Assembly: GCA_947088515.1 (NCBI GenBank)
Contig: CAMUHA010000085.1
Location: forward strand, 1-13,145
Source of the DNA: an uncultured bacterium
GTDB taxonomy: Bacteria; Bacillota; Clostridia; Lachnospirales; Lachnospiraceae
DNA: 13,145 nt
Reading direction: 5' to 3'
The notes under the pieces were generated by a model that saw only the letters and a program-made list of their open reading frames with translations, was not told the DNA's origin and searched no databases. The position numbers and the translations under genes are program-made. Within the stretch, counting starts at the first letter, position 1, and each line of letters opens with the position of its first letter. Shown in pieces: positions 8,133 to 13,145 of the stretch.

Positions 8133-9008
8133 CTATTCCTCACTTTCTATAATGCCACCTGCAAAAATATAGTAATCTTCTAATGTCGGTTCTGCCTGAC
8201 TGATTTTTACATTGGGATATTCTTCTCCAACAAAACGCACCTGCACCTCTTTTCCCATCTGCTTTAAATGTATCACAGACCGCTCTTTCCTCAATCTGTG
8301 GTATACTTCCCAACTGACAACCGCCTCCCAAACCTGCCCCTTGACCTTCTGAACCAAAGCATCTACATTTCCGGTTTCCAAAACATTCCCATTCTTCATC
8401 ACTACAAGTCCACCTGCAATCGCTTCAATATCTGACACAATATGGGTAGAGAGCAGCACAATTTTGTCTTTTCCCATATCGCTGATGATATTCGAAAAAC
8501 GAATGCGTTCCATTGGGTCAAGTCCTGCTGTGGGTTCATCCAGAATCAGCACCTCCGGCTCGTTAATAATTGCCTGTGCAATCCCTATTCTGCGTTTCAT
8601 GCCGCCCGAAAATGTCTTTACCCTTTTATCTGCGACATCTGAAAGATTTACGAACGCAAGCGCTTCTGAAATTCTGTCCTTCAATTTTTTTCCCGTCATT
8701 CCCTTTAGTACGCCCATATACTCCAAAAAATCCTTTGCAGTAAAGCTTGGATAAACATTATACTCCTGTGGCATATATCCAATCAGGCTGCGGTACGCTT
8801 CATCCATCACAAAAATATCCCTTCCATCATAGCGGATACTCCCTTTCGTAGGAAAATCCACAGTTGCCATCATCCGCATAAGTGTGCTTTTTCCTGCACC
8901 ATTTTCCCCCAACAATCCATAAATTCCTTTATGCAGTGTAAAACTCACATTTTGCAGCGCTTCTTTTTTTCTGTAGGTTTTGTATAAATGTTCTATCTGC
9001 AACTCCAT
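8133..9008 (-). CDS. ABC transporter ATP-binding protein
   Basis: Cytoplasmic ATPase that powers the two permeases encoded downstream. Seen, numbered from MELQIEHLYK: Walker A GENGAGKST (34-42), Q-loop Gln81 (YMPQ), signature FSGGM (133-137), Walker B LILDEP with Asp157/Glu158, D-loop GLDP and H-loop His189 (LLSTHIVSD). All catalytic residues are intact. At 291 residues it has normal length for this class, with a C-terminal region (about 215-291) beyond the core, as in exporters of the BcrA/EcsA/CcmA-like group. Start choice: the frame can be extended to a TTG at 9068, but that overlaps the predicted -10 box. The ATG at 9008 has AGGAGG (9024-9019) 10 nt upstream plus a closer AAGG. It is the first gene of the operon ATPase, lipoprotein, permease, permease. 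The upstream 11-bp repeat array indicates control by the neighbouring response regulator. The substrate cannot be assigned. Confidence 0.93.
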   Translation of the reverse strand: MELQIEHLYKTYRKKEALQNVSFTLHKGIYGLLGENGAGKSTLMRMMATVDFPTKGSIRYDGRDIFVMDEAYRSLIGYMPQEYNVYPSFTAKDFLEYMGVLKGMTGKKLKDRISEALAFVNLSDVADKRVKTFSGGMKRRIGIAQAIINEPEVLILDEPTAGLDPMERIRFSNIISDMGKDKIVLLSTHIVSDIEAIAGGLVVMKNGNVLETGNVDALVQKVKGQVWEAVVSWEVYHRLRKERSVIHLKQMGKEVQVRFVGEEYPNVKISQAEPTLEDYYIFAGGIIESEE

Positions 9009-9066
9009 TTTACCTTGTCCTCCTGTTTTATTTTCCGCCCATGAAAAAACACCCTGACCGGATATC

Positions 9067-9127
9067 AATATCCTATCAGAGCGCTGTGTTATACTTTCGG
9101 TAAAGTTGTGTTATAGTTGTTAAAAAT
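9067..9127 (-). promoter_or_regulatory. Predicted response-regulator operator and promoter of the ABC operon
   Basis: Four consecutive 11-mers on the plus strand: CTGTGTTATAC (9084-9094), TTTCGGTAAAG (9095-9105), TTGTGTTATAG (9106-9116) and TTGTTAAAAAT (9117-9127). Copies 1 and 3 share TGTGTTATA exactly, 22 bp apart; copies 2 and 4 are degenerate. Eleven bases after the gene-proximal copy (minus strand) is GATATT (9072-9067), a plausible -10. There is no good -35 hexamer, as expected for an activator-dependent promoter. Tandem 11-bp repeats are the usual binding layout of PhoB/OmpR-family regulators. The same repeat and spacing occur before the response regulator gene. Confidence 0.65.
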
Positions 9128-9136
9128 CCTAAAACT

Positions 9137-9976
9137 CTATTCATTTTCTTTTATCAATAAATTATAAGTAATCACCATATATTTATCCTGAAATTTTCCG
9201 GTATCACTGTAATCCACAATTCCATTTTTATCAACATTTACATTATAATATTCCATTTGCGCATACAATAAACTATCTTCCACTGCCAAAATTCCCCTCT
9301 CTATTCCATTATCTATTTGAATGGAAGGCTCATCGGATGCCTTAAAACCTGCCATTTCCAAAAAAAGGCGCAATTTTTCATATGAAAGTTCATCCGGCAT
9401 ATTATCATATAAGACAATCTCCGCATTCCACACTTTTCCCGTAACTGCATTTATATACAAAACGATACCCATAGACTGACTGGAAAATCGTATTGTCCAA
9501 AAGCTATAATATGGTTCTAACTGTACATTTGCCGCTTCTTTCTGTTTCCTGATTCCTAATATTGCATTTACAAAGTGTATTTCTTCATCTGCTTCCTTTC
9601 CATCTCTTTCTCCAATTCCCATTCCAGCGAACCATTTCTCCCCTGCTTCGATTGCCTTTTCTATAGAAAGTTGTCCCCCTACCAGGTCATGTATCACTTC
9701 CTCATCATAATTAGTTCTGCTTCTTATCACTTCTTCTGTTTGCCTGACATTCATCGTATATCCATCACCACCAGCTGGTTTATCTGTTTCTTTCGAACTG
9801 CCATTCTCCCACTGCTGCCATGCCCGAACCGGAGACACTATTGCCCCAGTTCCACTTAATCCTAATAATTGTTTCTCCCTTATCTGAAATATAAACTCCA
9901 TACCTGCCATACTTCCAATGACAAAAGTAACTGCAAGAAGTAATGTAATAAACGTATATTTATATGCTTTAATCAT
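9137..9976 (-). CDS. Membrane-anchored extracytoplasmic protein of the two-component operon
   Basis: Seen: 279 residues from the ATG at 9976. A single N-terminal membrane segment (about 8-28, FITLLLAVTFVIGSMAG) is followed by an all-outside domain with no other hydrophobic stretch. The segment LSIEKAIEAGEKWF and, further on, SFWTIRFSSQ...LYINAVTGKVW recall PepSY/YcdB-like folds, in which a Trp strand is followed by a turn YIN-x-x-TG-x-V; this is a resemblance only. Start choice: an upstream in-frame start at 10033 lies inside the kinase gene, whereas AGGAAGG (9991-9985) is 8 nt before the ATG at 9976, which begins 1 nt after the kinase stop. Very tight coupling to the kinase gene suggests an accessory that tunes or senses for the kinase, or a protein acting with the transporter. 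No enzymatic motif was seen. The true function is unknown. Confidence 0.75.
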   Translation of the reverse strand: MIKAYKYTFITLLLAVTFVIGSMAGMEFIFQIREKQLLGLSGTGAIVSPVRAWQQWENGSSKETDKPAGGDGYTMNVRQTEEVIRSRTNYDEEVIHDLVGGQLSIEKAIEAGEKWFAGMGIGERDGKEADEEIHFVNAILGIRKQKEAANVQLEPYYSFWTIRFSSQSMGIVLYINAVTGKVWNAEIVLYDNMPDELSYEKLRLFLEMAGFKASDEPSIQIDNGIERGILAVEDSLLYAQMEYYNVNVDKNGIVDYSDTGKFQDKYMVITYNLLIKENE

Positions 9977-9977
9977 C

Positions 9978-11360
9978 TTAATTTCCTTCCTGCAAGCAGA
10001 ATACAATATAAATGACTGTTCCTGTTTTTCCATCGCTGTATATCTTCATCCCGGCTTTATGAATCTCCACAATCTTAGATACCAATGTCAGTCCCAAGCC
10101 TGCTCCATGCTGTTTTCTTGCTCTTGATTTATCTACCATATAAAAAGCTTCTGTAATCCGTCCGACTTCTTCTTCCGGTATCCCACTGCCATTATCCTTA
10201 AGCTGAATTTGATATCCGTTTTTTCTTGTCTCTCCCACAATCCAAATGTCTTTGCAATCTGCTTTTCCTGCATTATCAATCAGATTCAGTATCATTGTTT
10301 TAAAGAGGTCATAGTCTGCCCCTATATTACCTTCCGCTATATTTATGTGCAATTCTATCCCATATTTCCGGCACATAAGCTCTATCCCCTGCATCAGATT
10401 CTGAAATAACTCTCTTACAGATATTCTTTCCAGTAAAAAATCCTGTTTGCCAAGCACAAACAGGTCCATTAATTTTAAGGACAACGCTTCCAATCTCATA
10501 CCTTCATTCAGTATATATTCTGCCGCGTCCTTTACCTGCTCTCTTGGCAGTTCTTTCTGATACATCATATCTGCATAGCCAATAACAGATGTAAGCGGAG
10601 TTTTTAATTCGTGGGAAAAATTAGCCACAAAATCCTCTTTTGCTCTGGCAGTATCATTTAACTCTGTAATCTTTTCTTCTATCTTTTCTGCCATCTGATT
10701 AAAATTAGCTGCCAATTCACTAATTTCATCTTTTCCTCTAACCTCAATCCTCTCAAAGTAACTTCCCTCCGCAATTCTTTTCGCCCCTTTGCTGACATTT
10801 TGGATAGAATGGGTAATCAATCTTGTCAATAATAAAATAACAGGGGAAGCTACACACAAAATAACCAAATATATATTTTGAAAAAATTTAATCATATTCC
10901 TTTGTGTGCCAATCACTGAACTGATATCTGTTTGTGTAATCAAATATACTGTGCTTTTACCCTGCTGGACACAATCATAGACAAAGATAGCGCTTTCTCC
11001 ATTTCTTTGTGTTATCCAATAGGATATATTTCCATCCTCTTTCTCTTTAAAGTTTGGAACATCGAACTGCATTTCTATATTGGTAAACAGACACTTCTCA
11101 TCAGCCCCATACAAAGCAACCGGCGCTGTAAAATTCTTCTTCTCTGCAATATTAAACCCCTTCTCCTTCTGAGAATTCTGTTCTGAATACAGGGCAGACT
11201 GTAGAATATATTTATTATATTGAAATTCCTGAAAAGCGTATTTCTTTTGCTGTTCAACTGCGCTGTCATAAGCATAATTTATCAAAAGATACCCTGCAAT
11301 TTGAAATGAAATCCCAAATATCAATATAAAGCAAAGAAATATTTTATGAAACAGCTTCAC
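9978..11360 (-). CDS. Sensor histidine kinase (HAMP, HisKA, HATPase)
   Basis: Membrane sensor that autophosphorylates and passes phosphate to the response regulator encoded just upstream. Seen: 460 residues. TM1 (about 8-28), an extracytoplasmic sensor domain of about 130 residues (30-160), TM2 (about 163-183), HAMP (about 184-236), HisKA with FSHELKTPLTSVIGY and phospho-acceptor His250, N-box LNLIDNAGKAD (Asn359/Asn363), G1 box DNGSGIPEEE (389-398) and G2 box HGAGLGLTLVSKI (418-430). All catalytic elements are intact. The start is a GTG at 11360, overlapping the regulator stop by 4 nt (GTGA), with GGAGG (11372-11368) 7 nt upstream. The sensor domain is a mid-size periplasmic-type loop, unlike the very short loops of BceS-type kinases, so it may detect its ligand directly or through the membrane-anchored protein encoded 1 nt downstream. 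The ligand is unknown. Confidence 0.95.
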   Translation of the reverse strand: MKLFHKIFLCFILIFGISFQIAGYLLINYAYDSAVEQQKKYAFQEFQYNKYILQSALYSEQNSQKEKGFNIAEKKNFTAPVALYGADEKCLFTNIEMQFDVPNFKEKEDGNISYWITQRNGESAIFVYDCVQQGKSTVYLITQTDISSVIGTQRNMIKFFQNIYLVILCVASPVILLLTRLITHSIQNVSKGAKRIAEGSYFERIEVRGKDEISELAANFNQMAEKIEEKITELNDTARAKEDFVANFSHELKTPLTSVIGYADMMYQKELPREQVKDAAEYILNEGMRLEALSLKLMDLFVLGKQDFLLERISVRELFQNLMQGIELMCRKYGIELHINIAEGNIGADYDLFKTMILNLIDNAGKADCKDIWIVGETRKNGYQIQLKDNGSGIPEEEVGRITEAFYMVDKSRARKQHGAGLGLTLVSKIVEIHKAGMKIYSDGKTGTVIYIVFCLQEGN

Positions 11361-12016
11361 CGTTTATCCTCCAAACGATATCCTACCCGAAATACCGTCT
11401 TAATTTCGTTTTCCCAGTTTAATTTTTTTCTAAGCCGCTGAATATGGGAATCTAATGTACGGGTATCTCCCATAAATTCCTCTCCCCAAATTTTCTCATA
11501 CAGTCTTTCCCGATACAAAGCAACATTTTTATTCTGTACCAATTCCACAAGCAAATCAAATTCTTTTACTGTTAAGTCTATTTGCCTTCCTGCCTTATTA
11601 ACCGTCCTTGAAGCCGTATCAACTTCCACATCTGCAAAAGAAAGTATTTTATTTATTTTTCCATATCTTCTAAGCAGAGCTTCCACACGGGCTGATAATT
11701 CCCCAACCTGAAAAGGTTTTGCAATATAATCATCTGCACCAAGCTTTAACCCTTTGATGCGCTCATTCACTCCGTCTTTTGCGGTAAGGAAAATAACCGG
11801 CGTTCCCATTGGCTTTACATATTCTAAAAGTTCATACCCATTAATCTCCGGCAGCATAATGTCCAATAAAATCAAATCAAATGATTCCTTTTCAATATAA
11901 TCCGCCCCCATTTTTCCATCATACGCACAGATACAATGATAGCCTTCTGCTGTTAAATTCATTTTAATTAGATTCGCGATTGCTTCTTCGTCTTCTACTA
12001 TTAGTATTCTCTGCAT
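11357..12016 (-). CDS. OmpR/PhoB-family DNA-binding response regulator
   Basis: Cytoplasmic transcription regulator, partner of the adjacent kinase. Seen: 219 residues. The receiver domain (1-115) has the acidic pair Glu8/Asp9 (VEDEE), phospho-acceptor Asp52 (ILLDIMLPEINGYE), Thr78 (FLTAKDG) and Lys100 (DDYIAKPF). A winged-helix effector domain (about 124-218) carries the recognition-helix region TRTLDSHIQRLRKKL and the closing VGYRLE hairpin. Length and motifs are standard. The start ATG at 12016 has GGAGGG (12031-12026) 9 nt upstream. It is the first gene of the operon regulator, kinase, membrane protein. Regulators of this family bind 11-bp direct repeats, and such repeats occur upstream both of this gene and of the ABC operon, so auto-activation and control of the transporter are predicted. 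Confidence 0.96.
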   Translation of the reverse strand: MQRILIVEDEEAIANLIKMNLTAEGYHCICAYDGKMGADYIEKESFDLILLDIMLPEINGYELLEYVKPMGTPVIFLTAKDGVNERIKGLKLGADDYIAKPFQVGELSARVEALLRRYGKINKILSFADVEVDTASRTVNKAGRQIDLTVKEFDLLVELVQNKNVALYRERLYEKIWGEEFMGDTRTLDSHIQRLRKKLNWENEIKTVFRVGYRLEDKR

Positions 12017-12037
12017 CTATATTAACCCTCCATTTTA

Positions 12038-12076
12038 ATTATCATATCATAAACTTGTGACTTAGTTGTGTCATAA
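12038..12076 (-). promoter_or_regulatory. Predicted autoregulatory operator and promoter of the two-component operon
   Basis: Adjacent 11-mers on the plus strand: TTGTGACTTAG (12055-12065) and TTGTGTCATAA (12066-12076). The string AGTTGTGTCATA (12064-12075) matches AGTTGTGTTATA upstream of the ABC operon (9104-9115) at 11 of 12 bases. Exactly 11 bases after the gene-proximal copy (minus strand) lies GATAAT (12043-12038), a good -10, about 22 nt before the response regulator start. No -35 hexamer is evident. The element lies inside the 3' end of the upstream gene fragment. Confidence 0.6.
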
Positions 12077-12271
12077 AGGGATAATCCCCAGCCTGCCGTA
12101 TTGGTTCCGTTTGGGTCGGCAACCCAGCCATTTACTCCTTTCGATTTATAAAAAGCAAGTTGGTCTTCTTTGTTTTGAAAATATATATTTTTATCAACAG
12201 AAATTCCCAATTTTGCCGCTTCCGCCCAAAAGGTCAGGCGAGGATATGATAGAATATGTTGAAAATATTTC

Positions 12272-12300
12272 TTGACATTTGCTGGTATAGGATGTATTGT
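12272..12300 (+). promoter_or_regulatory. Promoter of the TetR-family gene
   Basis: TTGACA (12272-12277), 17-bp spacer, TATTGT (12295-12300): a consensus -35 and near-consensus -10 with ideal spacing, about 47 bp before the TetR start. No clean inverted repeat suited to TetR autoregulation was found around it, only short imperfect arms. Confidence 0.7.
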
Positions 12301-12347
12301 ATTTATGACCAATATAGTATTTTAAGTCATAGAAAGGAGAAAACAAT

Positions 12348-12926
12348 ATGGCAAGAAGTTTTACAGAACGAGAAAAAGAAAACATCAAAAGAAGTTTGCA
12401 GGAAGCCTGTAAGCAGAGCTGGACACAGTATGGCTATAAGAAAACAAGTGTCGATGACCTTTGCAGACAGGTAGGAATCTCAAAAGGAGCGTTTTATCTT
12501 TTCTTTGAATCAAAAGAGGCTCTCTTTTGTGAGGTGTTGTGTTCTGTACAAGAACAAATCTGCAATGCGGCGTCGGAGGTAATCGAAAAACACAAAGAGA
12601 AGTATGGTGTTGCGAAAGCCTTAAAGCTCATTTATCGGGAATATGATAAAAACAATTTTTTGTACAATTCGGACAGTACGGACTTTACAATTTTAATGAA
12701 CAAGCTATCAGCAGCACAGGCAAAAAAAATCAAGGAATCCCATCATATGAGCCGACAGCTTTTTTTAAGCCAGCCGTATTTGAAATTCAAGGTTGATGCG
12801 AATTTGGCGATGTCAGTTATTTATTCTTTAATTATGAATATCAAAAATAAAGATATTCTTCCACACAATCACATGGAAACCTTTGATTTTATGGTTGACC
12901 ATTTGATTGACAGTTTATATGAATAG
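12348..12926 (+). CDS. TetR/AcrR-family transcriptional regulator
   Basis: Seen: 192 residues, the usual length for the family. The N-terminal helix-turn-helix (about 33-52) reads TSVDDLCRQVGISKGAFYLFF and is followed by the typical ESKEALF helix start. The rest (about 65-192) is helical and would form the ligand-binding and dimerisation domain, which gives no clue to the ligand. The start ATG at 12348 has AGGAG (12335-12339) 8 nt upstream. It is transcribed divergently from the two-component operon, from its own strong promoter, and is followed after 69 nt by a DUF4180 gene on the same strand that is probably co-transcribed. Such regulators usually repress a nearby efflux or stress gene; the likely target here is its own operon extending beyond the window. 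It could also act on the neighbouring minus-strand genes, but nothing in the sequence shows this. Confidence 0.93.
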   Translation: MARSFTEREKENIKRSLQEACKQSWTQYGYKKTSVDDLCRQVGISKGAFYLFFESKEALFCEVLCSVQEQICNAASEVIEKHKEKYGVAKALKLIYREYDKNNFLYNSDSTDFTILMNKLSAAQAKKIKESHHMSRQLFLSQPYLKFKVDANLAMSVIYSLIMNIKNKDILPHNHMETFDFMVDHLIDSLYE

Positions 12927-12995
12927 CAAACGGTAGAAAGATGCAAAAGACCGTATACCGTTGTTTAAATGATTCAAAATTGATGGAGGCAGAAA

Positions 12996-13145
12996 ATGAA
13001 AACAGAAGTTATAAAGAAAAATAATACAGAGGTTGCAGTTGTGCATAGTGATGAACTGCTGATTACAGATGTCCAGTCGGCATTAGATTTGATTATGACA
13101 GTAAAATACGAAACAGGCTGCACAAGTATTGCCGTAAACAAGGAA
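12996..13145 (+). CDS. DUF4180-domain protein (5' part only)
   Basis: Seen: the first 50 codons, open to the right edge. The ATG at 12996 has GGAGG (12985-12989) 6 nt upstream. The translation contains DVQSALDLIMTVKYETGC followed by SIAVNKE. From family knowledge this resembles the N-terminal part of DUF4180 proteins (an early NDVQDALDL-like motif followed by a short strand and the HKE/NKE turn). These are small cytoplasmic proteins of unknown function, often near TetR-type regulators. It lies 69 nt after the TetR gene on the same strand, with no convincing terminator between them. Function unknown. Confidence 0.75.
   Translation, partial: MKTEVIKKNNTEVAVVHSDELLITDVQSALDLIMTVKYETGCTSIAVNKE

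Larger units (their letters stand above)
12022..12312 (-). pseudogene. Headless gene fragment (3' remnant, unknown family)
   Basis: Seen: 96 codons ending 5 nt before the response regulator start. The C-terminal two-thirds looks like genuine protein (for example KLGISVDKNIYFQ and KSKGVNGWVADPNGTN), with a soluble alpha/beta character. The only available start is a TTG at 12312 with no ribosome binding site and a stop codon four codons further upstream. There is no internal Met until the last residues. The 5' part also carries the promoter of the divergent TetR gene. The best reading is the 3' end of an older gene whose head has been lost, retained because its end holds the two-component promoter. 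The pattern N-x2-D-x5-Y-x3-GVxGWxxDP faintly recalls the last barrel strands of glycerophosphodiester phosphodiesterases, but not enough to assign a family. It could still be a short real gene with a weak start. Confidence 0.5.

Noticed and set aside
9009..9068. N-terminal extension of the ATPase to a TTG at 9068
   Set aside because: It would overlap the predicted -10 and adds residues not found before the usual ELQIEHLYK-like beginning. AGGAGG supports the ATG at 9008.
12278..12325. Palindromic TetR operator around its promoter
   Set aside because: Only 3-4 bp imperfect arms could be matched (ATTG/CAAT, AATA/TATT), below what would support a site.
12929..12962. Hairpin AACGGTA/TACCGTT after the TetR gene as a terminator
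   Set aside because: Seven base pairs with a 20-nt loop and no T-run. The next gene follows closely on the same strand.

Overview
The window looks like a chromosomal segment from a low-to-moderate-GC gut Firmicute, most likely a Lachnospiraceae-type Clostridium. This is an inference from three things: a secreted M60-like (mucinase-type) metalloprotease with a dockerin, strong GGAGG-type ribosome binding sites, and an ABC-2 transporter run by a two-component system. No rRNA, tRNA, CRISPR array or insertion sequence was seen.

Layout, left to right. (1) Positions 1-4637, minus strand: the first 1545 codons of a very large secreted protein. It has a signal peptide, a Pro/Ser/Thr linker, a small beta-sandwich-like region, a two-motif dockerin, two Fn3-like domains, carbohydrate-binding-like regions and an M60-like zinc protease domain (HEIGH, residues 1273-1277). 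Its C-terminus lies beyond the window. (2) Positions 4638-5007: leader and promoter region of that gene, a strong hairpin terminator, and an AT-rich tail. (3) Positions 5008-9008, minus strand: a four-gene ABC transporter operon of ATPase, lipoprotein and two ABC-2-type permeases. (4) Positions 9137-12016, minus strand: a three-gene regulatory operon of OmpR-type response regulator, sensor histidine kinase and a membrane-anchored extracytoplasmic protein. (5) Positions 12022-12312: a headless gene fragment on the minus strand. (6) Positions 12348-13145, plus strand: a TetR-family regulator with a clear promoter, then the start of a DUF4180 protein.

The regulatory and transporter operons appear to be one system. 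Upstream of each there is an array of 11-bp direct repeats resembling TTGTGTTATAG (plus-strand reading), the layout typical of OmpR/PhoB-family response regulators. In both cases the repeat nearest the gene is exactly 11 bp from a GATAWT -10 hexamer. The simplest model is this: the kinase (perhaps with the extracytoplasmic protein next to it) senses an envelope signal, and the phosphorylated regulator activates its own operon and the transporter operon. The ABC-2 transporter with its lipoprotein then exports or detoxifies the inducing compound, plausibly an antimicrobial peptide or other envelope-active molecule. The substrate cannot be read from the sequence. The M60 protease and the TetR/DUF4180 pair look like separate neighbouring units.
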